Shown piece after piece: positions 52,647-61,360 of a stretch of DNA of 64,000 nt; the first letter of the stretch is position 1; every line of letters begins with the position of its first letter. The stretch covers positions 1 to 64,000 of the forward strand of contig USHN01000006.1 in NCBI GenBank assembly GCA_900554515.1, written 5' to 3'. The stretch comes from an uncultured Acidaminococcus sp. GTDB taxonomy: Bacteria; Bacillota; Negativicutes; Acidaminococcales; Acidaminococcaceae. The notes under the pieces are model-generated. The model was given only the letters and a program-made list of their open reading frames with translations, did no database searches and was not told the DNA's origin. A program made the translations under genes and the position numbers.

Positions 52647-53555
52647 TCAGGCTTTCAGGCTGTCGTAGATCATCTGCAGATTTTCTTTCATGCGGTCCAG
52701 ATAAGTGGCACCGCCTTCGCTGCTTTCCAGAGTGTGGATTTCTTTTACGCTGGCACCCACTTCTTTGGCCAGGGTCTCAGACGTTTTGGGGCTGACCATT
52801 TCTTCCACGAAAACGGTCTTCACATTGTGCTTGCGGCAATAGTCCACCAGGTCTGCCATTTGTTTGGCAGAGGGCTGGCCGGAAGCAAAGACGGATTCCA
52901 CGCTGTTTTGCTGCAGGCCAAAGTCACGGCACAGATAAGCAAAGGCGGCATGGCCGGTGACAAACTCTTTTTTCGTGATGCCCTTGAATTTGTTTTGGTA
53001 TTCGGTCAAAAGTTCCTGGAGTTTGCCATTATAGGCTTCGGCATTCTTTTGATAGTAGGCAGCATTAGCCGGGTCAGCTTTGGCAAGGCCGGCGGCAATA
53101 TTTTTGACTTCAATCTGGGCACAGGAAAGGCTCAGCCAGGCATGGGGGTCATACTGCCCGTGTTCTTTGATTTCGTCTTCATCCGTGTTGGCGATAGCCG
53201 GTACATCTTTAGATGCATCAATCACAGTCAGTTTGGCGTTGTCTGCCGCTTTTTCCATGGCTTCGGCCCAGGGTTCCATTCCCAGCCCTTGTTTTACGAA
53301 CACATCGGTGCTGTGCAGGGTCTTCATCTGTTGGGGAGTGGGCTCAAATTCATGGGGTTCCGTCCCATCCGGAATGATACTGGTGATTTCCACCTTGTCC
53401 CCGCCTACGGCTTGGACCAATTCTTTCATGGCATCAAAGCTGACGGCTACCTTGGTCTTGTGTGCCGGTGCTTCTGACGGAGTGCTGGAGCTGCCGCAGC
53501 CGCTGACCAGGCCGAGGGATAACAGAGCGATACAACATACTATGAACTTTTTCAC
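52647..53555 (-). CDS. ZnuA/AdcA-like metal-binding lipoprotein
   Basis: Substrate-binding protein of a Zn/Mn ABC transporter (cluster A-I). The 302-residue protein has a lipoprotein signal with lipobox SGC (Cys20). The mature domain shows metal ligands of the family: the His in GTEPHEFEPTP (near 68), DPHAWLS (near 137), GHAAFAYLC (near 201) and Glu in VFVEEMVSP (near 269). It lacks the long His-rich loop of many ZnuA proteins. No ATPase or permease gene is adjacent, so it is an orphan binding protein. Its leader holds an inverted repeat that may bind a metal regulator. Confidence 0.9.
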   Translation of the reverse strand: MKKFIVCCIALLSLGLVSGCGSSSTPSEAPAHKTKVAVSFDAMKELVQAVGGDKVEITSIIPDGTEPHEFEPTPQQMKTLHSTDVFVKQGLGMEPWAEAMEKAADNAKLTVIDASKDVPAIANTDEDEIKEHGQYDPHAWLSLSCAQIEVKNIAAGLAKADPANAAYYQKNAEAYNGKLQELLTEYQNKFKGITKKEFVTGHAAFAYLCRDFGLQQNSVESVFASGQPSAKQMADLVDYCRKHNVKTVFVEEMVSPKTSETLAKEVGASVKEIHTLESSEGGATYLDRMKENLQMIYDSLKA

Positions 53556-53581
53556 AAAATCGCCTCCATATAATCAACTAA

Positions 53582-53598
53582 ATGCAAACTACTTGCAT
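53582..53598. promoter_or_regulatory. Inverted repeat in the znuA-like leader
   Basis: ATGCAA-ACTAC-TTGCAT, about 20 bases downstream of the -10 element and 30 bases before the start codon. It is well placed for a Zur- or MntR-type repressor; the DtxR-type protein at 35954 is one candidate. Confidence 0.5.
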
Positions 53599-53616
53599 CT
53601 GCGTTTTGCAATACAT

Positions 53617-53645
53617 ACCTTAGCACAGTCGGTTAGTTCTGTCAA
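53617..53645 (-). promoter_or_regulatory. Promoter of the znuA-like gene
   Basis: On the minus strand, TTGACA (53645-53640), 17 bases, TAAGGT (53622-53617) with extended TGC. Confidence 0.65.
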
Positions 53646-53708
53646 ATCCCTTGTTTTTTTGAAGTATTTGCGGTAGTATTGGAGACGATGTTGTATACAC
53701 GCCAGTAT

Positions 53709-53717
53709 TGGTAGAAT
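53709..53717 (+). promoter_or_regulatory. Extended -10 promoter of the yeiH-like gene
   Basis: TGGTAGAAT (TAGAAT 53712-53717), 30 bases before the start codon; a weak GTTGTA lies 16 bases upstream. Confidence 0.5.
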
Positions 53718-53747
53718 AAAACGACACAGGCAAGGAGGAAATCATTT

Positions 53748-54785
53748 ATGAACTTTTTGGAAAAAAATGGAATAGGGATCTTGGTCTGCTTTGCTATTGC
53801 AGTACCGTCCCATTTTCTGGGAAAAGCATTCCCTGTCGTAGGCGGGGCCGTTGTTGGTATCCTGCTGGGCATGGTGCTGGCTTTGTTCTGGACTAATAAG
53901 GGAAAGGCCAAGGCGGGCATTGCTTTTACCTCTAAGTATATTTTGCAGGCGGCTGTGGTGCTGCTGGGCTTTGGGATGGATCTGCATGTAGTACTGGAAA
54001 CAGGGCGTCAATCCCTGCCCATTATTGTCTGCACCATTTCTACGTCCTTGATACTGGCGTACCTTATGCACAAGGCCATGCATATCCCCGGACCGATTTC
54101 CACACTGGTGGGGGTAGGGTCTTCCATTTGCGGCGGGTCTGCCATTGCAGCTACGGCGCCGGTCATTGGGGCAAAAGATGATGAAGTGGCCCAGGCCATT
54201 TCCGTGATTTTCTTCTTTAACGTATTGGCTGCGATTTTCTTCCCTATGTTCGGGCAGATGATCGGTTTTTCTACGGTGAATGGGGACGCTTTCGGAATTT
54301 TCGCCGGGACGGCGGTGAATGATACTTCCTCCGTAACGGCGGCGGCGGCTACCTGGGACGGCATGTGGAACCTGGGCACCCAGACCCTGGATAAAGCTGT
54401 AACGGTAAAACTGACCCGGACGCTGGCCATCATTCCCATTACCCTGGTACTAGCCTATTTGCATGCCCAAAAGGCACAGGGTGGCGAAAACCAGGCAGGT
54501 GGTTTTAGCTTAAAACGGGCTTTTCCGCTCTTTATTCTGTTCTTTGTGCTGGCGTCCATCCTGACCACGGTGACCGTATCCATGGGCGTTTCTTCCAGCG
54601 TGTTTGGCCCGTTAAAAGGTCTCAGCAAGTTCTTTATTATTATGGCCATGAGCGCCATCGGCCTAAACAGCAATGTGGTGCAACTGATCCGCAGCGGCGG
54701 CAAGCCTCTTGCCTTGGGAGCGGTATGCTGGGCCGGGATTACCGGTGTCAGCCTTTTGCTGCAGCATGTGATGGGGCTCTGGTAA
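53748..54785 (+). CDS. YeiH-family membrane protein (putative sulfate exporter)
   Basis: A 345-residue membrane protein with about ten hydrophobic segments. It contains the family signature VGVGSSICGGSAIAATAPVI (near 120-139), NDTSSVTAAAATW near 186 and SAIGLNSNV near the end, as in YeiH/YadS-type transporters. These are annotated as sulfate or sulfonate exporters by association; the substrate is not proven. ATG 53748 follows AAGGAGG. Confidence 0.85.
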   Translation: MNFLEKNGIGILVCFAIAVPSHFLGKAFPVVGGAVVGILLGMVLALFWTNKGKAKAGIAFTSKYILQAAVVLLGFGMDLHVVLETGRQSLPIIVCTISTSLILAYLMHKAMHIPGPISTLVGVGSSICGGSAIAATAPVIGAKDDEVAQAISVIFFFNVLAAIFFPMFGQMIGFSTVNGDAFGIFAGTAVNDTSSVTAAAATWDGMWNLGTQTLDKAVTVKLTRTLAIIPITLVLAYLHAQKAQGGENQAGGFSLKRAFPLFILFFVLASILTTVTVSMGVSSSVFGPLKGLSKFFIIMAMSAIGLNSNVVQLIRSGGKPLALGAVCWAGITGVSLLLQHVMGLW

Positions 54786-54789
54786 ATAC

Positions 54790-54818
54790 TTTACAGAGCA
54801 AGCCTCTTCTGTTATAAT
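54790..54818 (+). promoter_or_regulatory. Promoter of the small exported protein
   Basis: TTTACA (54790-54795), 17 bases, TATAAT (54813-54818). Confidence 0.75.
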
Positions 54819-54868
54819 AGACAAATAATATCTGTTATTAATAAAAAAACAGTAAGAGGAGAAACCAG

Positions 54869-55342
54869 ATGATGCACAAAAAAATACTATTACTACCCAT
54901 TATGGCTTCTTTAGCGCTGGCGCCACTTTCCGCCAGTGCGGCACAGGATAATTTTTCCAGCAGCCATGAGCCGCTAAACCCGGCTATGGCCACTTATGAG
55001 GAAATGGCAGCCTATCGCAGCGATCTGGACAGCTATGTCCGGAAACTGGAAGAAGAGATTGCCCGTCTGCGGGATAAGCAGGACAGCGCCATTCATAAAT
55101 TTAATGAAGCGGTGTACGCCTATAATAAAGACGATTTTTACCATCACGATACCATGCGTCCTTATCCCCATCGGAGAAACCGGTACCAAGGCTCCTGGCC
55201 ATGTGGCAGAGGGCCGGAGTATTGCGGCGATTGGGATGACGACAAGGATCACAAAGACAGCAAACGGGAAAAGACCCCGGCAGAAAAACACCAGGATCGT
55301 ATTGACAGCTTCATTGATCATATGATTGACTGGGGCAAGTAA
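54869..55342 (+). CDS. Exported coiled-coil protein, unknown function
   Basis: A 157-residue protein with a clear signal peptide (about 1-24, cleavage after SASA). The mature part begins with a short coiled coil (about 50-85, DSYVRKLEEEIARLRDKQ) and then becomes hydrophilic, rich in His, Asp, Lys and Arg (YHHDTMRPYPHRRNR, DDDKDHKDSK), with two cysteines that could form a disulfide. It has its own promoter and terminator. I do not recognise the family. A periplasmic scaffold or metal-binding protein is possible. Confidence 0.75.
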   Translation: MMHKKILLLPIMASLALAPLSASAAQDNFSSSHEPLNPAMATYEEMAAYRSDLDSYVRKLEEEIARLRDKQDSAIHKFNEAVYAYNKDDFYHHDTMRPYPHRRNRYQGSWPCGRGPEYCGDWDDDKDHKDSKREKTPAEKHQDRIDSFIDHMIDWGK

Positions 55343-55365
55343 TTTCAAAACTAATGGTATAACCT

Positions 55366-55413
55366 AAAAAATCCGGTATGGACATGTATTAGCATGTGCA
55401 TACCGGATTTTTT
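55366..55413. terminator. Bidirectional terminator
   Basis: Stem AAAAAATCCGGTATG paired with CATACCGGATTTTTT (55366-55380 and 55399-55413). Confidence 0.9.
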
Positions 55414-55450
55414 GCGAAAAATATTGGCAAAACAGTTATATTTCGCACTT

Positions 55451-56510
55451 TTAGTCGTGGCGGATCATCAGGGGAATGTGGTTTTCTCCATAAGCTTTGT
55501 ACAGTGCCTTGATAAACTGGTGGCGCAGGGCTGATTCATCCACTACCTTGCGGATTTGCAGCACTACGTCCAAAGAAATTCCGTAGTCTCCCAATGTATT
55601 GTAGCGAACCATGGGATGAAAACCTTTTACGCCGTATTCACTGCTGCCAAGGACGGCATTGGCTGTATCCAACGTCACTTTTTCCACAAAGTCCAAATCA
55701 TTGCCATAGGCGATGGTCACCGGGATGGCGATAGTGCACTGGGGATAGGGGCGTTCGTAATTAATCAGGTCAGAATTAGAAATATTGGCATTAGGGACGA
55801 TGACAGTATTGCCCTTGACCGTGCGGATGGTGGTGTGGTGCCAGTTCATGTCGATGATACGGCCTGTACGTCCGGATGGTAGCTGGATATAATCGCCGAT
55901 GTGAATTTGCTTGGAGACCAGTGTGCTGATGCCGGAAAAAAGATTGGTGAGGGTGTCCTTGAGGGCGAGAGCAGAGGCCAGGCCCCCAGCGCCCAAAGCT
56001 GTCAAAAGCGGGGAAATGGAAATCCCGTAAGAATTTAAAATAGCCAGAAACCCCATGGTGTAGATGGTGAAATCCACCACCGTGGCCAGAATGGACGTGG
56101 AAGCTGTCGCACTGGTGCTTTTGCTCAGCCGGTACCGGATATAAGTAGAAATTATGTGAGCAATAAAAAGCGTTACAGTAATAATCACCAGGCTGTGAAA
56201 GCCATTGTCCATAGCTGTGGTGACAAAGCTGGGAAAATCAAAGGTATCCTCGGTGAGCTTTATCCCTACCATGAGCCCCAGGCAGGTGGGCATAAACCTG
56301 GCTACCCGGGAAAGATACTGGTGGGAAAAACGGGTGTGGTCGGCAATGAGGGAGATACCCATGCGAAACAATACATGAAGTACCAGGATGGATAGAGCCT
56401 GGGTCGCCAAAATGGTGATGGTGGTGAGGTAGGGGCCGCCATGCTTTACGTGATTGAGAAAGGCTGCCAGGTTTTGCAGGATAAGGGACGTGATACAAAG
56501 ATCCTTTCAT
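55451..56510 (-). pseudogene. MscS-family mechanosensitive channel, start region frameshifted
   Basis: Small-conductance mechanosensitive channel. The long frame (56410 down to 55451) contains the pore helix (LLTALGAGGLASALALKDTL), the beta domain (QIHIGDYIQLPSGRTGRI) and the C-terminal alpha/beta domain. No ATG/GTG/TTG with a ribosome-binding site opens it: TTG 56410 has none. The same frame carries plausible membrane-protein sequence up to about 56505 with no standard start codon. ATG at 56510 is one base out of frame; removing one base from the CC at 56502-56503 (GG on the minus strand) would join it and give MKDLCITSLILQNLAAF. So either a frameshift two codons after the start, a base-calling error, or an unusual start. 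Confidence 0.7.
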
Positions 56511-56619
56511 AAAATACTCGCTGCTAAAAAATACCACAGGGTATTATAGCACGCTGTATATGAAAGGATGATGAAAACGCTAAAGTAGTAATCGCTTAAA
56601 AATTCTCTTAATTCCCTCT

Positions 56620-56648
56620 TTTCAACCAATATAGTCATGAATTATAAT
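56620..56648 (+). promoter_or_regulatory. Possible promoter of adhesin gene 2
   Basis: TTTCAA (56620-56625), 17 bases, TATAAT (56643-56648), 70 bases before the ATG. The -35 matches poorly. Confidence 0.45.
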
Positions 56649-56718
56649 TAAGTAAAGATTCTTAAGTGAAATGCAATCGGAATAAAAATATTGGGGAAAA
56701 TGGAAAGGGAGCCTTAGT

Positions 56719-58822
56719 ATGAACAGAATCTACAAGGTGATTTGGGACAGTACCAGGCAGTGCTATGTGGTGGCGTCGGAGCTGGCCAAAGGGGCAGGGA
56801 AAGCAGCCAGAAACAAGAAAGGCATTGCCACAGGCCTTACGCTAGCTGTGCTTTTGTCCATCGGGGGGGGGTACAGGCGTAGTCTCTGCTGCGGACGACC
56901 TGCACTATGTGAGCGTTAAGGGTTTGAGTACAGCGACAGACAGCAACGTAAATAATGATGGGGCCAAAGAAGATTATGCCATTGCTATCGGTGACACGGC
57001 GACAGCAAAGTATGAGAAAGACCTGGCCATCGGCCGCAACGCCACGGCCTATGGCTATAACGAAGAGCCTTGGTGGGATGGGAAACAGGACCTCAAAGGC
57101 GGGGCAGTAGCCATCGGGGATACGGCCAGTGCCAAACAGGCGCAGGCCATTGCTATCGGCAGTAATAGCTCCACGGTGCGCCCTAATTCCGTAGCCATTG
57201 GTGCCGGGGCCACCATCAAAGATTATGTCCCTTATTGGGATGGGAATACAGACTACCAACCCGATGATTCTTCTTATTCTGAATTGTATGGCGGTGGGGT
57301 GGCCATCGGGTACCAGGCGAAAGTGGGAAACAAGGCCGATCTGGAAGAACGTATCATATCTGACTCTGATAGGCCATGGATTAACCCGAGCTATTTTATG
57401 AACAGCTATTCCGGAATTGCCCTGGGGGACCATGCACAAGCCTTTTCTGCCCAGGCGATGGCCGTGGGAAACTGGTCCTCTGCCACAGGGACGGGTTCTA
57501 TGGCTCTTGGACTGGGATCTATTGCCAGCGGGTATGCTGCTTTATCCCTTGGTACCGGTACTGCCAAAGGAGAAGGATCCGTCACCTTGGGTGCTTCCAC
57601 CGTGGCAGAAGAGGCTCTAGGGGCCATTGCCCTGGGGCCCAATCGAGTATATAATTATTCTGGCATGAAGAGCCGAGCTCCCAATTCTGGATGGGGGATG
57701 AATACAGTGGGAGTAAGCGGGGCCACTGCCGAAGGAGCTTACACCATTGCTATTGGTGCTTTCGCAGAAGCTGACACCATGGAATCCATTGCGCTGGGCA
57801 ACTTTGCCAAGGCTAACCGGGCTACCGGCGTGCCTGGCTATGACCCTGCAACCAACGCTGCCAGCAAGGATACCAGCGCTACCTGGAAATCCACCACAGG
57901 CATCCTGTCCATCGGAGGCGAGGGTATTGTTGATTTTATCGATTTTAAGACAACACCTTTTACCCGGCAAATTACCGGTGTGGCCGCAGGCAGTGAGGAT
58001 ACGGATGCGGTGAACGTGGCCCAGCTGAAAAAGGCCGTGGAAGCCATGAAACCTAACAGCGGCGGCACAGGCGTGGCCGTTGATACCCGTAACACAGTGA
58101 AGGCGGGCGAAAATGTTGACGTGAAGGAAGCTGCTAATACTGACGGAAGCTCTACCTACACCGTATCCGTCAAGGCAAACGGCCAGGTGGACAAGGACAA
58201 TACCGGCGTTGTAACCGGTGGTACCGTGTATAAGGAAACCCGGGTCGCCCAGGATGGCGCCTATGTGAAAGCTGCTAATTCGGCTGGGGAGAACTTGATG
58301 GTACTGGATCACCAAGTGAAACAGAATACTGACACCATTAATACTATGGGGAACCGTATCAACCGGATGGATGCCCGCATCGACCGGGTAGGTGCTGGGG
58401 CAGCAGCCTTGGCAGCGCTCCATCCCCAGGACTTTGATCCCAATGATAAGTGGGACTTTGCCGCTGGCTATGGGCACTACCGTAATGCCAATGCCATGGC
58501 CATCGGTGCTTTTTACCGGCCGGATGGCAGAACCATGTTCTCCGTAGGCGGCAGCATGGGCGGCGGAGAAAATCTGGTGAACGTGGGGCTTACCCTGAAG
58601 TTAGGAAAATCCAGCCCCTATGCAGGCTATTCCAAGGCAGCGCTTACTACCGTGATTGCAGACCAAAAGGCGCAGCTCACAGCCCAGCAACAGCAATTAA
58701 ATGCCCAACAGGAAGAAAATAAGGCGTTAAAAACGCAGGTGCAGAACCAGCAGGCCCAGATTACTTCCCAGCAGGCACAAATCAATGCCATCCTGCAGCA
58801 GCTGGAAGCAATGAAAAAATAA
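56719..58822 (+). CDS. Trimeric autotransporter adhesin 2 (YadA-like, with ESPR), poly-G OFF
   Basis: Second surface adhesin. It starts at ATG 56719 with an extended signal peptide region (MNRIYKVIWDSTRQCYVVA) typical of large autotransporters, then a hydrophobic core ending in LSIGGG, encoded across a poly-G tract (56863-56871). The 9 G present lead to a stop at 56919 after 66 residues. With 8 G the frame runs on through VVSAADDLHYVS to 58822 (about 700 residues). Head repeats with AIGDTATAK and MALGLGSIASGYAALSLG units, a neck motif RQITGVAAGSEDTDAVNVA, a stalk, and an anchor nearly identical to that of adhesin 1 follow. A Gln-rich coiled coil of about 65 residues ends the protein. Adhesin 1 has the same signal-peptide end, anchor and C-terminal layout; the head differs. 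Confidence 0.9.
56863..56871 (+). repeat. Poly-G tract (9 G) in adhesin 2
   Basis: Nine G between ATC and TACAGG in the signal-peptide codons. The downstream frame needs a length of 2 modulo 3, so 9 is OFF. It is in the same codon context as the tract in adhesin 1. Confidence 0.9.
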
Positions 58823-58844
58823 AAAGCATAGCCAATAAAAATGA

Positions 58845-58888
58845 CCTGGTGCATAGCAGAAATGCTGTACACCAGGCTCTTTTCTTTT
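58845..58888 (+). terminator. Rho-independent terminator
   Basis: 14-bp stem with GAAA loop (58845-58858 with 58863-58876), then a T-rich tail; ends adhesin gene 2. Confidence 0.8.
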
Positions 58889-58892
58889 AATG

Positions 58893-60623
58893 CTACGCAA
58901 GGGATGTCCGGGGCTTTACATAAACGGTGGTCTGTCCGGTAAAGATTACAAAGCCGGGTTTGGCTCCGCTGGGCTTTTTCACCAGGCGGCGGGGGGTATA
59001 GTCCACAGGGACCCGGTCACTGTCTTTACCTTTGCTGAAGCCAGCCGCCAGCTGCGCTGCCAGCAGAATATCTTCCTGTCGGGGCTCAGGCAGGGTAGTT
59101 TTTAATATCACGTGAGAGCCGGGAATATGTTTGGCATGGAACCACAGGTCGTTGCCCCGGCCTAATTTAAAGGTTACATAATCATTTTGTTTGTTGTTCT
59201 TTCCAATATAGATTGTGGTTTCCGGGGAGAGCGTAATTTTTAACGGCTCAGATTTGCTTTGGGAAGGCTGCTTTTTTTTAGGCGGTGGTAATAGCCCCAG
59301 GGCGATGACTTCCTGCTTGATTTCTGCCACTTCCCCTTTGGTAGAGGCCGTATCCAAACTGGCATCCAGGCTGCGCAGGTAGGCAAGCAGGGCATCCGCC
59401 TCTTTTTGCTGCGTCTTGATTTCTTCTATGGCCCGTTTGCTCTTATTGTATTTTTTGTAATAAGCCTGGGCATTTTCCATTACGGTTCGCTCCGGGGAGA
59501 GGGCGATGGTCAGCACTTCCTCGGGATTATAAATATTGGGCAGCGTGCAGCTCGTGCTGCCTTTTTTCACCTGGTAGCCGTAGCTCATCAGCGTGTCAGC
59601 GATAACTTTTTGGGTATCTGCCTTTTCCGCCTTAGAAAGATCCTGTGCTAGAAACGTAATGCGCTTTTCCGTTTTGGCGGCCTGGCTATGCACCAGTTTC
59701 TGCAAAAGCTCTTTGTCCGGTATCTGCACCGGGATGAGGGACGCACTGTAAGCCTGTGCATCCAGAAGGGATGGAAATTCCTGCAGCGTCCATTCTTTGT
59801 GCGCTTGCGGACAATAGGACACCAGATTTTTCATCCGGTTGCGGGGATCAATCTGGGCAAAGACGGGGGACTTGGAATCCGTCAATCTTTCCTGGATTTC
59901 CGCCTGGAGGGAAGCAATGGCACTCTCCACTTTTTGTGCGTCAGGAAGCTGCATCAGCTGCAAGCTGCCTGTATAGCCGCTGCGGCACGCTGTTTCCTGG
60001 GCGGTGAGCTTACCAATTCCCACCGTGGCGGCAATGAGCCCCTGCACCAGGCCTACATCTCCCTGGGCCACTGCCTTTTCCCGTATGGCATGAGGGGATG
60101 CTGCTAGAAAATCCAGCCCATCCTGGGGAGGAAGTGGACAATAGGAAAGTCCCGGGAGAATTTGCCGTACCCGGTTCTGGTTCTTCCCGATATGCCGCAG
60201 GGCATCCAGAATCGTGCCGCTTTCGTCCAGAAAGATAATGTTACTGTTTTTCCCTGTGAGTTCCAGCACCAGGCGCTTGGTAACAATTTTGCGCTCTGCG
60301 CCAATGAGGTCCACGTCCATCATTAAAACCCGGTCCAACCCTACCTGGTGAATCCGGGCGATACGGCCTTCTTCCAAATGTTTGCGCAGTAGCATACAAA
60401 AAGAAGGGGGCGTATCCGGCCGCTGCGGCAGGCGCTCAGGCAGGGTAATAAGCGGGGAATCCCCGCCCAGGTCAATCCAGCAGTTGGCGGTACGGGTAGA
60501 AAGAGCCACCTGTAATAAAACAGACGCCCGTGTGGGCATAAAAATTTTTATAATTTTCCCTCCGGCAAGAGCCTGCGTCAATTCGTGGGTCAGTACCCGG
60601 AGCGTAATACCTTCCAGATTCAT
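58893..60623 (-). CDS. rqcH: NFACT-family ribosome quality control protein RqcH
   Basis: Binds stalled 50S-peptidyl-tRNA complexes and directs C-terminal alanine tailing; formerly called FbpA/fibronectin-binding. The 576 residues run from the NFACT-N domain (MNLEGITLRVLTHEL to about 240) through helix-hairpin and coiled-coil regions (about 270-430) to NFACT-R (about 450-560) with NDLWFHAKHIPGSHVIL. ATG 60623 follows AAGGAGG; the longer open frame up to 60905 crosses the divergent promoters and is rejected. Confidence 0.93.
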   Translation of the reverse strand: MNLEGITLRVLTHELTQALAGGKIIKIFMPTRASVLLQVALSTRTANCWIDLGGDSPLITLPERLPQRPDTPPSFCMLLRKHLEEGRIARIHQVGLDRVLMMDVDLIGAERKIVTKRLVLELTGKNSNIIFLDESGTILDALRHIGKNQNRVRQILPGLSYCPLPPQDGLDFLAASPHAIREKAVAQGDVGLVQGLIAATVGIGKLTAQETACRSGYTGSLQLMQLPDAQKVESAIASLQAEIQERLTDSKSPVFAQIDPRNRMKNLVSYCPQAHKEWTLQEFPSLLDAQAYSASLIPVQIPDKELLQKLVHSQAAKTEKRITFLAQDLSKAEKADTQKVIADTLMSYGYQVKKGSTSCTLPNIYNPEEVLTIALSPERTVMENAQAYYKKYNKSKRAIEEIKTQQKEADALLAYLRSLDASLDTASTKGEVAEIKQEVIALGLLPPPKKKQPSQSKSEPLKITLSPETTIYIGKNNKQNDYVTFKLGRGNDLWFHAKHIPGSHVILKTTLPEPRQEDILLAAQLAAGFSKGKDSDRVPVDYTPRRLVKKPSGAKPGFVIFTGQTTVYVKPRTSLA

Positions 60624-60647
60624 CGTTGCCTCCTTGTCGTGCGATAT

Positions 60648-60676
60648 TTGCACGTCGTTTTGAAATCCGGTATAAT
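60648..60676 (+). promoter_or_regulatory. Promoter of the exported protein-yicC operon
   Basis: TTGCAC (60648-60653), 17 bases, TATAAT (60671-60676). Confidence 0.8.
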
Positions 60677-60681
60677 ATATA

Positions 60682-60710
60682 AGTATATATGGCAAAAAGA
60701 CTTCGGTCAA
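60682..60710 (-). promoter_or_regulatory. Promoter of rqcH
   Basis: On the minus strand, TTGACC (60710-60705), 17 bases, TATACT (60687-60682). Its -10 lies 6 bases from that of the divergent promoter, so the two probably compete. Confidence 0.7.
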
Positions 60711-60731
60711 ACTGCAAAGGAGACAGGAACT

Positions 60732-61349
60732 ATGAAAAAAATCGGTCTTTTGATGGCAGCGTGCCTGCTGCTGACCCAAACAGCATTTGCCATGCTCCCA
60801 CTGACAGATTCCACCATAAAAGCTGCCCAAACCTATGGAGAGCAGCGCCGGGGTGCTTCTTTGGGAGAACTTTTGGCACCATGGACCGTCTATGATCGGA
60901 AACAATTAAATAAATACGGCCTGCGGGAACGGGTCGTGGTCTATACGCCGTATTTGACGGCGGCTGTGGACACCCAGCAAAGCAGCGGGCAAAAGCCAAG
61001 CCTGGCACAAGGCATGAAAGTGGCTAAGCAATACCAGGGCGTATTGGCGCTGGGCCTGCATCTGAGTACCAGCGTCCGGCTGGAACCTAAAAATTTGAAA
61101 GTGAAGATCTACCAGGGACAGAAAGTTCTTTATCCCTACTACAACAATTTAAATGCGGCAGCCCAGCGGGATATGCAGCTACCCAATCCCCGCACCGGCC
61201 AGCTGGAAGGGGTCAATGTGTGGGATTTGCAATACTTTGTGTACTTTGATTTGTCCAAGCTGGATCCCAATCGGGTTATGGTGCTCTCCGCCCAGGATGA
61301 GTACGGCGGCACACGGGAATTTGTGCTGAATTTGACGAAAATGAACTAA
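60732..61349 (+). CDS. Exported protein of unknown function
   Basis: A 205-residue protein with a clear signal peptide (MKKIGLLMAACLLLTQTAFA, cleavage after AFA). The mature part is a mixed alpha/beta protein without cysteines, with RRGASLGELLAPW near 40 and a C-terminal strand-rich half (VKIYQGQKVLYPYYNN, WDLQYFVYFDLSKLDP). I do not recognise the family; the pattern suggests a periplasmic or outer-membrane-associated protein. It is 11 bases upstream of yicC and probably shares its message. ATG 60732 follows GGAGACAGG. Confidence 0.75.
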   Translation: MKKIGLLMAACLLLTQTAFAMLPLTDSTIKAAQTYGEQRRGASLGELLAPWTVYDRKQLNKYGLRERVVVYTPYLTAAVDTQQSSGQKPSLAQGMKVAKQYQGVLALGLHLSTSVRLEPKNLKVKIYQGQKVLYPYYNNLNAAAQRDMQLPNPRTGQLEGVNVWDLQYFVYFDLSKLDPNRVMVLSAQDEYGGTREFVLNLTKMN

Positions 61350-61360
61350 GGAGGCGTCTC

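Noticed and set aside
52629..53477. Long open frame on the plus strand (282 codons)
   Set aside because: It is the exact antisense of the znuA-like gene, has no ribosome-binding site or family pattern, and is Phe/Gly-rich as expected of a shadow frame.
57617..58477. 286-codon minus-strand frame
   Set aside because: Shadow of the adhesin 2 gene; repeat-driven codon bias keeps it open. No start signal.
60624..60905. Longer N-terminus for RqcH
   Set aside because: The extra 94 codons cross two divergent promoters and do not match the family; ATG 60623 follows AAGGAGG.
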